Positions 44,457 through 54,876 of a DNA stretch of 64,000 nucleotides are shown piece after piece (position 1 is the stretch's first letter; each line of letters starts with the position of its first letter). A program made the position numbers and the translations under genes. This DNA comes from AWTP1-13 sp963814055 (GTDB lineage: Bacteria; Pseudomonadota; Alphaproteobacteria; Rhizobiales; Hyphomicrobiaceae): the NCBI GenBank assembly GCA_963814055.1, contig CAWFBJ010000017.1:434001-498000 (forward strand). The letters are read 5' to 3'. Under the pieces are notes generated by a model. It was not told the origin of the DNA, ran no database searches, and saw nothing but the letters and a program-made list of their open reading frames with translations.

Positions 44457-45393
44457 GGTAAGTGCCTCAGTTTGAATTTCGGCTACGAGTGGGGCCCTTC
44501 GCGTCTGCTATGGACCTGCAATGCTTGCCCAAGGTTCAGCTAACGTCTCGTCTCCAGGGCTCCTCCACGCAAAGGCCTGGGCCGAGGCGCATGAGTTCAT
44601 CGACCTTCAGCTTTCTCCCTTGGGGCTGACGGCCATCAAGGCTTTGGATGTGGGTGCGGGAGACGTTGTTCTCGATATAGGGTGCGGAGCTGGGCAGACC
44701 CTACTCCAACTCGCCGAGCGGGTCGGAACTGAAGGGCAGGTGATCGGGGTGGACGTGGCCCCGTTGCTCCTTGAAATCGCCAAGCGGAGGACCGAACCGC
44801 TCAGCCAGGTGAGGTTGATCCAGGCAGACGCTCAGTTCTTGGATTTGCCGTCCGAGAGTACGGATGCCGTGTTCTCTCGGTTCGGTGTGATGACCTTCAA
44901 CGATCCGGTCGTGGCTTTCGCCAACTTCCGTAGAATTCTGAGGCCGTCAGGTGCGCTGGCGTTCAGTTGTTGGCGTTCCCTCCAGGAGAACCAGTTGGAT
45001 CACCTCCCGCTTTCCGCGGCGGGATTCCAGTCGACTCTCGACGAGAGTCCTTTCAGCTTCGCTGACCCTGAACACATACGCCGCACACTTGAGGCGGCTG
45101 GGTTCAGCGAGATCATCATCCAATCGCACGATGAAAAGGTGTCGAGCGGCGATCTCGACGCGATGACTTTGGTGCTTCTGAAAGCGGGGCCGCTCGGAAA
45201 GATCGTTCGCGAGAACCCCGCGCTGCGAGCGACCGTCGAGCCTCTATTGCGTGAGGCCCTGGCTGCCTTGGGCGACCCCTCCAGCTCTTGGCTTCCGTCT
45301 GGATCGTGACTGCGAGAGTTGGAGCAGCGACCCGGTAGCGGCCTTCCAACGTCCCCAAGGGGTCGCACCCGAAATTCAAACTGAGACACTACC
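44457..45393. mobile_element. Transposase-less mobile cassette (MIC) with methyltransferase passenger
   Basis: A 937-bp unit bounded by terminal inverted repeats: left 44457-44482 (GGTAAGTGCCTCAGTTTGAA...) and right 45369-45393 (complement GGTAGTGTCTCAGTTTGAA...), sharing an uninterrupted CTCAGTTTGAATTTCGG. It is flanked by a perfect 8-bp direct repeat GATTAACC at 44449-44456 and 45394-45401. The only gene inside is a SAM methyltransferase; no transposase is present. GG-starting ends and an 8-bp duplication are features of the IS1595 family, whose members often carry passenger genes, so an IS1595-type transposase elsewhere probably moves it. Confidence 0.85.
44521..45309 (+). CDS. Class I SAM-dependent methyltransferase (cassette passenger)
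   Basis: A 262-residue methyltransferase. Motif I is VVLDIGCGAGQTLLQLAERVG, then VIGVDVAPLLLEIAKRR, VRLIQADAQFLDLP, AVFSRFGVMTFNDPVVAF and LRPSGALAFSCWRS. The protein resembles UbiE/Methyltransf_11 type small-molecule methyltransferases; the substrate is unknown. Its codon use looks less GC-biased at third positions than the neighbours (many TTG, GAG/GAA and CTT codons), consistent with transfer. It is the sole gene between the inverted repeats. Confidence 0.88.
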   Translation: MLAQGSANVSSPGLLHAKAWAEAHEFIDLQLSPLGLTAIKALDVGAGDVVLDIGCGAGQTLLQLAERVGTEGQVIGVDVAPLLLEIAKRRTEPLSQVRLIQADAQFLDLPSESTDAVFSRFGVMTFNDPVVAFANFRRILRPSGALAFSCWRSLQENQLDHLPLSAAGFQSTLDESPFSFADPEHIRRTLEAAGFSEIIIQSHDEKVSSGDLDAMTLVLLKAGPLGKIVRENPALRATVEPLLREALAALGDPSSSWLPSGS

Positions 45394-45395
45394 GA

Positions 45396-47712
45396 TTAAC
45401 CTACAACTTTGTGCTTCCACACCTTGCGCACCAGCATGATGAGCGCAGGCAGGAATACGAGGTCGGCCAGCAGCGAGGCGACCAGCGTGGTTCCGCACAC
45501 GAAGCCGAACATGCGCAGCGAAGGCAAATCGGAGAACACCGTCACGCCGAGCCCGAACGCCAGCACCAGCGTGGTCAGGATGATGGCCGGCCCCACCAGC
45601 ACGCGCGCATTGCGGATGGCGAGGTCGGCCCTCGGCTCCTTGCGTTCCTCCAGGCTCAGACGGTTGAAGAAGTGGATCAGCGCATCGATGGCGAGCCCGA
45701 ACACCACCAGCAGCGCCACGACGGACGCGAATTCGAGCCCGCCTCCCATCGCCCACAGGATCGCGCCCGAGGCGACCACAGGATAGAGACCCGGCAGCAG
45801 GCTCACCAGGCCGACGAACACCGACCGGAACGCGATCGCCAGCAGAATGGCGGCGAATGCCACGCACAGCGGCAGGGCCTCGTTGAGCTGGGAGATCATG
45901 CGCGCGCTGTTGCGGGCGGCGACCGCCGGCAGCCCGGTGACCGAAATGCGGAAATCCGGGTGCTGCTTGCGGACGCCGTCGAGCGCGCGGTCGATCTTCT
46001 CCACCACCGGAAGGATCCGGCTGGAGTCCACATCGGGCAGCCGGCCTGTCACCAGCACCGCGTCGCCTTCCTTGGCGATGAAGCGGCGCACCAGGTGCTC
46101 GGGCAGGTAACCCACGAACTTCTGCACCGTTTCGGGGCGGTCATCGCCGGCTTCCTTGAGCCAGCGGCGCAGGCTTTCCAGTGACCAGACGTTGCCGAGG
46201 CCGGCTTCCTTTTCCAGCACCTCGTGCGCCTTGGCGACCACTTCCATGGGCCCCGCAGAATAGAGCGAGGCACCCGATTTCCATTCGATCATGACGTGCA
46301 CCGGATTGGCGCCAGTCAGCTTCTGATCGATCTGCGCGGTGGCGCCCAGCGCCTGCTCGCGGTCGGGGACCTGGTCGGCCAGGCGGTAGCGGGGCTCGAG
46401 CTGGAGGTAGGCCCAACCGAGGAGCAGGAACGAGATCAGTGCCACCATCGTGGTCACGAACGGCCAGTGCACCACCCGGTCGACGATCCACCCCACCAGC
46501 TTGCCGAGACTGTCCATCAGCCCGTCGGCGGGCGAGCGGTCCTTCGCCAGCTTGGCCTCGTTGCGGATCAGAAACGTTCCCATCAGCGGCAGAACCAGCA
46601 TGACGGCCACGAAGGAGATGCAGACGGCAAGTCCGCCCGCAATTCCGAACGTGCGGATCAGGGCCGATTGCGAGAACAGCAGCGCCCCGAATGAAAGCAA
46701 CGCGGTGGCGTGCGCCAGCACGCACGCCGGCCCGACCACGTGGACGGCGAACCGCACCGCTTCACGTTTGGTGTCGCCTTCGCGCAGGCGGATGCGGATG
46801 GCAGACACCATCTGCATGCTGTCGGCGAACCCCATCACCATCACGAGCGGCGTCATCACGTTGAGGAACAGATTGAGCTTGATCCCGAGCCAGGCCGAGG
46901 AGGCCCAGGGACCACAGCACTGCGAGCACCGGCGGCAGAGCCGCCAGCAGCATCAGCGATACGCGCTTGAAGAAGATGACGGCGATGATGGCGCCGAACA
47001 GCAGGCCCAGGCCGTTGTAGACGATCTGATCGCGTTCCACCGCGTTGCGGATCTCGAGCTGCATCACCGGCGCGCCGGTCAGGTGCGACTTGAGGCCGGT
47101 GCCGGCCAGTTCCTTGCTCAGCAGGGCGTTGATACTGGCGATGATCTGCTTGGCGCCTTGCTCCTGCACCGCTGTCCGGTCGAGGGCAAGCACCGCCAGC
47201 GCCAGTTCGCCGTCGTCGGACAGGAACTTGCCCGACACGATCTCGTTGCCTTTGAGCGTGGCGATGATGGCATCGTAGGCCGGCCCATCGGGCAGCTCGT
47301 CGGGAACGATCGGCGCCGCATAGCCCGTGGCGTCCGGCTTGCCGCGTGCAGACAGCATCGACACGATGCCGTCCACGCCGTCGGCGAGCTGCAGGTCGAT
47401 GATGGCGCGGCGAAAAGCTTCGAGCTGCGCCTTCTTCAGGAGGTCCTTGCCTTCGATCACGACCAGGACGTCATATTCGCTGGACGGAAATCGGCGATCG
47501 ATTTCTTCGTAGCGGCGAAATTCTTCCGTGTCGGTGCGGAACAGCTCCGAGAGCGAATCGTCGACCTTGAGACGCGTCAGGCCCCACCCGGCGAGGATCG
47601 AGGCCAGGATGACCAGAATCACGGTCAGGCGTGGCCACGCCAGGCCGACGAAACCGGCCCGTTCCAGGCCGAACGCGAAAGAGCGTCGCGGCACGTCCGC
47701 ACTGGCGTCCAT
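45396..47712 (-). pseudogene. MMPL/RND superfamily transporter, apparent +1 frameshift
   Basis: A large inner-membrane transporter of about 771 residues with two repeated halves. The first half has WPRLTVILVILASILAGWGL, a large periplasmic loop and GLLFGAIIAVIFFKRVSLM. The second has LVMVMGFADSMQMVSAIR, WPFVTTMVALISFLLLGWAYL and VALLVVFGLAIDALIHFFN. Related proteins move lipids or hopanoids. The frame breaks at about 46893: with one G removed, LWSLGLLG continues as WLGIKLNLFLNVMTPLVMVM (span 3n+1). The C-terminal stop TAA lies within the cassette's target duplication, so the insertion left the protein unchanged. Confidence 0.85.
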
Positions 47713-47924
47713 AGAGCTCTCTCGCTGCTGCGTCGGCCCGTTTGCTTTGCCCCCGACGTGTATGATCGAGGGGCAGAATCCGCGCTCTAGCTATCATGGG
47801 GGGTGCGAGGCGTCACCCCGGCATACCTGCCCCGCGTTCGAGCAGCCACAGGCCGCGCCCTCGTTGCCACGGGTTGCGGTTCGTTGATATAGCCTGCGGC
47901 TGCAATCCTCGCGAAAGGCCACCC

Positions 47925-48152
47925 ATGCCCGACCAGACCATGGATTTGAAGGGTCTCGCCTGTCCGCTGCCGATCCTGAAGGCGAAAAAGGCTCTCTCCG
48001 GCCTGCCGAAGGGGGGTACGCTGGAAGTTTTCGCCACCGACCCCGGCTCGGTCGCCGACTTCACGGCCTTCAGCGAGGCCACCGGCAATCCCCTGGTCGA
48101 GCATAGCGAAGCCGGCGGCGTGTATCGTTTCGTGCTGCAGCATTCGGCGTGA
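47925..48152 (+). CDS. tusA: TusA-family sulfurtransferase
   Basis: A 75-residue sulfur-carrier protein: DLKGLACPLPILKAKKALSGL with the conserved Cys-Pro, GGTLEVFATDPGSVADFTAF and a final strand YRFVLQHS. TusA-like proteins pass persulfide sulfur to tRNA thiolation, molybdenum cofactor or sulfur oxidation. ATG 47925 has AAAGG upstream. The gene is divergent from the RND transporter. Confidence 0.9.
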   Translation: MPDQTMDLKGLACPLPILKAKKALSGLPKGGTLEVFATDPGSVADFTAFSEATGNPLVEHSEAGGVYRFVLQHSA

Positions 48153-48156
48153 GCTT

Positions 48157-48270
48157 TGTCATCCCGGAATTTCGCGTGAGCGCAATATCCGGGATCCAGA
48201 GCCTCCAGGTGAACGGGACGTTTAGTTGCCCTGGGTCCCGGCTCTCGCTTCGCTCGGACGGGATGACAGA
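48157..48270. repeat. Palindromic intergenic element, family C, copy 2
   Basis: TGTCATCCCGGAATTTCGCG...ATCCGGGATCCAGAG and CTGGGTCCCGGCTCTCGCTTCG...GACGGGATGACAGA; outer arms TGTCATCCCG / CGGGATGACA are perfect. Confidence 0.75.
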
Positions 48271-48288
48271 GGGTAAGGAGAAAAGGCC

Positions 48289-49309
48289 TTGGCCCAGATG
48301 CGATACCGTTTCCTCGGGTCGAGCGGCATCAAGGTGTCGGAGATCTGCCTCGGCACCATGATGTTCGGCGGCGCCACCGACGAAGCGCAGGCGCGGCGCA
48401 TCATTGATCAGGCGGCCGAGAGCGGCGTCAACTTCGTCGACACCGCCGACGTCTATGCCGACGGGCGCTCCGAATCGATCGTCGGCCCGGCCATCAAGGA
48501 AAAGCGCGACCGCTGGGTGCTGGCGACCAAGGGCGCGCAGAAGATCGGGGGCCAACGTCACCGACATGGGCCTCTCGCGCCGCTATCTGATCCGTGCGGT
48601 CGATGCCAGCCTGAAGCGGCTGCAGACCGATCACATCGATCTCTATTACATTCACCGCGTCGATCCCTACACGCCCTGGGAGCAGACGATCGCCACGTTC
48701 GGCGACTTGATCCGCCAGGGCAAAATCCGCGAATGGGCGCTGTCCAACGTGCGCGCCTGGCATATTCCGCACGTTGTGCATTTGTGCCGGCAGTTGAGCG
48801 TGCCGCAGCCGGTCGCCTTGCAGCCCTACTACAACCTGATGAACCGCCAGCCCGAGACCGAGTTGCTGCCGGCGGCGAAGTTCTTCAATCTCGGCGTCGT
48901 TCCTTACAGCCCGCTGGCGCGCGGCGTGCTCACCGGCAAGTACAAGGTCAACCAGGTGGCAGAGCCCGGCACGCGCGCCGCCCGCAAGGACGCGCGCATG
49001 CTGGAAGCGGAGTGGCGCCCCGAAAGCCTGATCATCGCCGAGAAGCTGAAGGCGCACGCCGAGGCGCGCGGCACGACGCTGGTACATTGGGCGACGGCCT
49101 GGGTGCTGAACAACGGCGCCGTGACGTCGGCCATCGCCGGCCCGCGCACGCTCGAGCAATGGACCAGCTATCTCGGCGCTCTGGACTACAAATGGACCGC
49201 CGAGGACGAGGCGCTGGCCAACAGCCTGGTGACGCCGGGCCATCCTTCGACGCCAGGTTTCAACGATCCGGCCTATCCCATCGAAGGCCGCTTCCCGGCA
49301 ATTGCATAG
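48289..49309 (+). pseudogene. Aldo/keto reductase, apparent +1 frameshift
   Basis: An NADPH-dependent aldo/keto reductase, about 339 residues. First part: YRFLGSSGIKVSEICLGTMMFG, NFVDTADVYADGRSE (catalytic Asp/Tyr) and RWVLATKGAQKIG (catalytic Lys). After an extra G in the G-run 48547-48551 the protein continues ANVTDMGLSRRYLIRAVDAS, DLYYIHRVDPYTPWE (His), EWALSNVRAW and YSPLARGVLTGKY. Span is 3n+1. Start TTG 48289 has AAGGAG eight bases upstream; ATG 48298 is possible. It is followed 11 bp later by an FMN-dependent dehydrogenase, also frameshifted. Confidence 0.85.
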
Positions 49310-49320
49310 GCGGCAGCACT

Positions 49321-50515
<1,195 letters not shown>

Positions 50516-50529
50516 AAAGCTGCGTCGTC

Positions 50530-50601
50530 CCCGTGGTGAGCCTGTCGAACCACGGCTTGGCGAATGCGGCGCGTCCTTCGACGTAGCTCAGGACGGGGCT
50601 G
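50530..50601. repeat. Dispersed inverted repeat, family B, copy 6
   Basis: GTGGTGAGCCTGTCGAACCAC and CGTCCTTCGACGTAGCTCAGG, arms about 20 bases apart, in the gap between two convergent genes. Confidence 0.75.
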
Positions 50602-50612
50602 AGTGCGTGAGT

Positions 50613-51548
50613 TCAGGACGAGGCAGCGCGCGCGTCAGCAGTGCCGGCATCCAGCCACGCCAGCGCCTTCGGCCACAGCGTATCGCGGAACTGATCGCGG
50701 AAGAAGCCGTGGTGGCCGATCTTGGTAGCGCCGGCCTCGGCCAAGCTGATCCGCCAGGTCGAGTGATCCACGCTGGTGCTGAAATGCTTGGCCATCGCAT
50801 CGACGGCGGCCGGCGTGCCCCACACGTCGTCCTCGATCTGGGCGAAGCGAACAGGCGCGCGGTAGCGAGCGAAGTTGGATCGTTCCGCTAGCGTGTCGTC
50901 GGCGAACAGGAAATCCGGCGTCATGCACCAGCCCGCCCACTCGACGAACGCTGGACCGGGCATGTCCTTGCCGCCCATCAGGAAGCCGGGCAGATAGCCG
51001 AGCGCGCGCGCTATCGGCACGCCCAGGGTTCCCATCAGGAGACGCACGCGATAGCGCTCGGGGCGCGCCATGCGTCCCCAGTAGCCATTGAGGGTCGCGA
51101 TATTGAGCTGGCGCGCGATCAGGTGACTGTTGTGCGCCAGGCCCGTCGCGAAGCCGCCCATGCTGTGACCGACCCAATGGATCGGCCGGCCGGGATACTC
51201 GCGCGCTGCCCACGCCAGAACGCCCGGCACATCGAGGATGCACCAGTCGCGCATCCGCACCTTGGACTGCTTGAGCGATCCGCTGCGGGAGCCAGCGATG
51301 TCGCGGTAGTCGAAGGTCACCACCGTACGGCCGCGCTCGGCCAGGAAGGTGGCGAACCGGCCGTAGTAGCGGCGGCTTATGCCAGCGCCGGTGGCGATGA
51401 CGGTGACAGGGCCATCGCCGCCCGGCCGCGGCCGCGCGTAAACGGTGGCAGCGAGCGGCCGGCCGTCCGCGGCGGGTATCTCGACCTGGCGGCTGACGAC
51501 CTCGGCGGCCATCGTGCTTCCGCGGCCGTTCGGGGCGGTAGCAAGCAT
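50613..51548 (-). CDS. Alpha/beta hydrolase
   Basis: A 311-residue serine hydrolase. Oxyanion region VIATGAGISRRYYGRFATFL, nucleophile elbow IHWVGHSMGGFATG, an acidic residue in VRFAQIEDDVWGTPAAVDAM and His in GHHGFFRDQFRDTLW. It matches the COG4757-like predicted hydrolases; substrate unknown. No signal peptide. It is divergent from DAHP synthase across a palindrome at 51567. Confidence 0.85.
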   Translation of the reverse strand: MLATAPNGRGSTMAAEVVSRQVEIPAADGRPLAATVYARPRPGGDGPVTVIATGAGISRRYYGRFATFLAERGRTVVTFDYRDIAGSRSGSLKQSKVRMRDWCILDVPGVLAWAAREYPGRPIHWVGHSMGGFATGLAHNSHLIARQLNIATLNGYWGRMARPERYRVRLLMGTLGVPIARALGYLPGFLMGGKDMPGPAFVEWAGWCMTPDFLFADDTLAERSNFARYRAPVRFAQIEDDVWGTPAAVDAMAKHFSTSVDHSTWRISLAEAGATKIGHHGFFRDQFRDTLWPKALAWLDAGTADARAASS

Positions 51549-51566
51549 GGGATCACCCGTATAACG

Positions 51567-51582
51567 TTGACGTAAACGTCAA
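51567..51582. promoter_or_regulatory. Perfect dyad TTGACGT-AA-ACGTCAA
   Basis: Seven-bp arms, two-base spacer, 19 bases upstream of the hydrolase start and about 170 bases before the DAHP synthase start. The shape is reminiscent of MerR-family (LiuR-type) operators, from memory; no MerR gene is in the window. Confidence 0.5.
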
Positions 51583-51750
51583 GATAGTCGACTCACTGCC
51601 GAGTGCAAGCAGGCTTTCCAGAGCGTGTGGCAGAAGAGCGTGGTTTCCCCTATAAGGCCCCGACAACGCCTAACCAAATCCGTTTTTTGCGCCCCCGAGG
51701 GCCGCCGCAGGCGGTCCGCGCAGCTGGGGTGTTCGCAGGAGTATCGAGCC

Positions 51751-53142
51751 ATGGCCGCCGTCTGGAAGCCGGACAGCTGGAGAGCAAAGCCGATCGTCCA
51801 GGTGCCGAAGTACCCGGACCAGGGTGCCCTGGAAGCCGTGGAGCGGGATCTGCGCAACTTCCCGCCGCTCGTTTTCATCAAGGAAGTGAGCGACCTGAAG
51901 GCGAAGCTCGCCGGCGTGGCGCGGGGCGAGAGCTTCCTGCTGCAGGGCGGCGATTGTGCCGAAAGCTTCAAAGAGCACCAGACCAACTACATCCGCGACT
52001 ATTTCCAGCTGTTCCTGCAGATGGCGCTGATCCTCACCTTCGCCGGCAACACTGAGGTGGTGAAGATTGGCCGCGTGGCGGGGCAGTTCGCCAAGCCGCG
52101 CTCGTCCGATGTCGAGAAGAAGGACAGCCAGGAGCTGCCGAGCTACCGCGGCGACATCATCAACGGGCCCGACTTCACGGCGGAGCACCGGGTGCCCGAT
52201 CCGCGGCGGCAGCTCGACGCCTACCGGCAGTCGGCGGCCACGCTCAATTTTGTACGTGCGCTGCTGGATGGCGGCTACGCGTCCCTCGAGAACGCGCAAC
52301 GGTGGGAACTGAAGTTCATGGAAGGCACGGCGGTCGAGGCACGCTACGACGCGCTGGCCGACGCCATCAAGCGCACCGTGGAGATCAACCGCCTGCTCGG
52401 CATCACCACTGAGAACACGCTGGCCCTGCGCACGACCAGTTTCTACACCAGCCATGAGGCGCTGCTGCTCGGCTACGAGCAGGCGCTGACGCGCCGCGAC
52501 GAGCTGATGAGTTCGGGCGACTACGTGGCGACGTCGGGGCACTTCCTATGGATCGGCGACCGCACGCGGCAGCCGGACGGCGCGCACGTGGAGTTCTGCC
52601 GCGGCATCGTCAATCCCATCGGCATGAAGTGCGGGCCGTCCCTGCAGCCCGACGAGCTGCTGCGCCTGATCGATATTCTCAACCCCAAGGACGAGCCGGG
52701 GCGTCTGACGCTGATCTGCAGGTTCGGCGCCGACAAGGTGGAGAAGCAGTTGCCAGGGCTGATCCGGGCGGTGAAGAAGGCTGGCCGCACGGTGGTATGG
52801 CAGTGCGATCCCATGCACGGCAACACCATCACGGCCGGCACCGGCTATAAGACGCGCCCCTTCGAGAGCATCGTCAGCGAGGTGCAGCGCTTCTTCGACA
52901 TCCATCGCGCCGAGGGCACGTATCCGGGCGGCGTGCACATCGAGATGACCGGTCAGAACGTCACGGAGTGCACTGGCGGCGCAGGCAAAATTTCGGAAGC
53001 CGACCTGGCGCGCCAGTACGACACCGGCTGCGACCCGCGATTGAATGCGGCGCAGTCGCTGGAGCTGGCTTTTCTCCTGGCTGAGAGGCTGAAGCACGAG
53101 CAGGCGAACGGTTCGGCGGTGGCCAAGACGGCGGCGGAGTAG
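51751..53142 (+). CDS. aroG: 3-deoxy-7-phosphoheptulonate (DAHP) synthase, class II
   Basis: A 463-residue plant-type DAHP synthase, first step of the shikimate pathway (phosphoenolpyruvate plus erythrose 4-phosphate). Seen: WKPDSWRAKPIVQVPKYPD, LLQGGDCAESFKEHQ (metal Cys), KIGRVAGQFAKPRS, YRGDIINGPDF, RTTSFYTSHEALLLGYE, WIGDRTRQPDGAHVEF, WQCDPMHGNTI and HIEMTGQNVTECTGG. Start ATG 51751 has AGGAG nine bases before it. Its 130-bp leader is unoccupied. Confidence 0.95.
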   Translation: MAAVWKPDSWRAKPIVQVPKYPDQGALEAVERDLRNFPPLVFIKEVSDLKAKLAGVARGESFLLQGGDCAESFKEHQTNYIRDYFQLFLQMALILTFAGNTEVVKIGRVAGQFAKPRSSDVEKKDSQELPSYRGDIINGPDFTAEHRVPDPRRQLDAYRQSAATLNFVRALLDGGYASLENAQRWELKFMEGTAVEARYDALADAIKRTVEINRLLGITTENTLALRTTSFYTSHEALLLGYEQALTRRDELMSSGDYVATSGHFLWIGDRTRQPDGAHVEFCRGIVNPIGMKCGPSLQPDELLRLIDILNPKDEPGRLTLICRFGADKVEKQLPGLIRAVKKAGRTVVWQCDPMHGNTITAGTGYKTRPFESIVSEVQRFFDIHRAEGTYPGGVHIEMTGQNVTECTGGAGKISEADLARQYDTGCDPRLNAAQSLELAFLLAERLKHEQANGSAVAKTAAE

Positions 53143-53164
53143 GCCGCCATGCTTCCATGAATCG

Positions 53165-54508
53165 TCACTCCGTGGCGTCGGTTTCGTCGGGATGGGAGGC
53201 GAGGAGCTGGGCCAGCTTGGTTGCGGCGAACCGCAGCTCCTCGTGCGTCGGCAGCCCGAGCGCCAGGCGAACGGCATTGGGTGCATGGCCGGGCGCCACG
53301 GTGAAGGCGCTCGATGGCGTGAGGGAGATCCCGCAGCGGGCCGCGGCGGCAGCAAAGGCTTCGGAGGGCCAGCCGTCGGGCAGGTGCAGCCAGGTGTGGT
53401 AGGAACGCTGGTCGGCCTCGATCTCGTAACCGGGGAGACACTTGGCCACGATGGCCTGCCGGCGCTTTGCATCGCTTCGTTTCTGACGTGCGATCTCAGC
53501 GGCGGTGCCGTCGGCCATGAGCCGCACGCCGACATCGAGAGCCAGCGCCGAGGCCGACCAGGCGCCCGCACGCACGGTGGTTGCGACTTTGTCGCGCAAT
53601 CTCGGCGGAACGTGCAGGAAGCCCACGGCCGCGCCCGGTGCAATGCGTTTCGAGAGACTGTCGATCACGAGACAGTGGTCGCCGGCGCGCGCTGCCAAAG
53701 GCGGGTCGTCGCTCAAGAAACCATAAACGAGATCCTCGATGAGGAAGATGTCGTGCTTGGCGGCGAGCTTGATAACGTCCTCGCGACGCCCAGCCGACAT
53801 CGAATGCCCGATCGGGTTGTGCAGGACGGGCTGCAGATAGAGGGCGGACAGGGCACCTGCGCGATGTATCTTGGCGACGGCGTCGGGCCTGACCCCCTCT
53901 TTATCCATGGCGATGGGAACAACGGCGACGCCGAGCCTGCCGGCTATGCTCTTGATTGTCGCATAGGTGATGGCCTCGACGCCGAGGCGGCCGCCGACTG
54001 GCACGAGCGACGAGATGGCCGCCGCAATCGATTGCCGGCCGCAGCCCGTGAACACGAACCCATCGGCACGCGGCTGCCAGCGTGGCGTCGTCATGAATTT
54101 GGCGGTGACGGCACGCGCGGTCTCGAGACGGCCTTGCGTCACGGGGCCCATTGCGACGCTCATGGCGTCCGCGCGCTGCAATCCGGCCAAAGATTTGGCG
54201 ATCAGTGCGGATTGCGCCGGCAGAATGGGAAAGTTGAACTCGAGATCGATGCGGCCGTCGCGGGGCTCGCCGCGGATCGAGACGGCTGGTGAGGGCTGGC
54301 CAGCAATGAAGGTGCCCCGCCCCACCTCGCCGACGACAAGGCCGCGACGCAGAAGCTCGGCATAGACCCGGCCGGCGGTCGAGGCGGCGATGCCCTTCTC
54401 GTAGGCGAACGTGCGCTGCGGTGGCAGGCGCTCGCCCGGCTTCAGCCGCCCGGCGGCGATGGCAGCGGCCAGGTCATCCACAAGCGCCGTGTACGCGATC
54501 GCTGTCAT
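53165..54508 (-). CDS. MocR-type PLP-dependent transcriptional regulator (GntR-aminotransferase fusion)
   Basis: A 447-residue regulator. Residues 1-75 are a GntR winged helix (LKPGERLPPQRTFAYEKGIAASTAGRVYAEL, LVVGEVGRGTFI). Residues 90-440 are a fold type I aminotransferase domain with LYLQPVLHNPIGHSM, IFLIEDLVYGF and the PLP Lys in LVIDSLSKRIAPGAAVGFL. It is divergent from a DUF1127-PhzF pair, with two direct repeats next to its start. PhzF is the probable target. Confidence 0.92.
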   Translation of the reverse strand: MTAIAYTALVDDLAAAIAAGRLKPGERLPPQRTFAYEKGIAASTAGRVYAELLRRGLVVGEVGRGTFIAGQPSPAVSIRGEPRDGRIDLEFNFPILPAQSALIAKSLAGLQRADAMSVAMGPVTQGRLETARAVTAKFMTTPRWQPRADGFVFTGCGRQSIAAAISSLVPVGGRLGVEAITYATIKSIAGRLGVAVVPIAMDKEGVRPDAVAKIHRAGALSALYLQPVLHNPIGHSMSAGRREDVIKLAAKHDIFLIEDLVYGFLSDDPPLAARAGDHCLVIDSLSKRIAPGAAVGFLHVPPRLRDKVATTVRAGAWSASALALDVGVRLMADGTAAEIARQKRSDAKRRQAIVAKCLPGYEIEADQRSYHTWLHLPDGWPSEAFAAAAARCGISLTPSSAFTVAPGHAPNAVRLALGLPTHEELRFAATKLAQLLASHPDETDATE

Positions 54509-54509
54509 T

Positions 54510-54544
54510 ATTGCACCGGGAGCAATGTTTCGATTGCACCGAGA
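54510..54544. promoter_or_regulatory. Tandem direct repeats, candidate MocR operator
   Basis: ATTGCACCGGGA at 54510 and ATTGCACCGAGA at 54533: direct repeats 23 bp apart, about two helical turns, immediately upstream of the MocR start. MocR proteins such as PdxR and GabR bind direct repeats, so this fits. Confidence 0.65.
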
Positions 54545-54606
54545 AATGTACTGCGCCACACCTCGGCACGCAATCGTCATGCGCCAACGGCGAAAAGGAG
54601 CGTCCG

Positions 54607-54825
54607 ATGTCGAGAGCCCGCACCACCTATTCGCTCAACCACGCCCGCTTCATCGAGCGAGCGCCCGGCACTTTGGGCAGGGTCGTCCGCCTCCTGGGCC
54701 TTTGGCGCGCGCGACTGCGCGACCGGCACGAACTGTCCATGCTCCGTCCCGAGCAGATGCGCGACGTCGGCCTCGACCCTGAGATGGTGAGGCGCGAGAG
54801 CGGGAAACCGTTCTGGCAAGGCTGA
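54607..54825 (+). CDS. DUF1127 small protein
   Basis: A 72-residue basic protein whose second half is the DUF1127 motif: WRARLRDRHELSMLRPEQMRDVGLDPEMVRRE. Members in alphaproteobacteria affect RNA turnover, phosphate and carbon metabolism; some bind RNA. ATG 54607 has an AAAGGAG ribosome site. First gene of the unit with PhzF, divergent from MocR. Confidence 0.88.
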   Translation: MSRARTTYSLNHARFIERAPGTLGRVVRLLGLWRARLRDRHELSMLRPEQMRDVGLDPEMVRRESGKPFWQG

Positions 54826-54876
54826 TGTAATACCCGGTTTGCGCCGAGCTGAATGAATCCAACGGAGCCAATTGTC

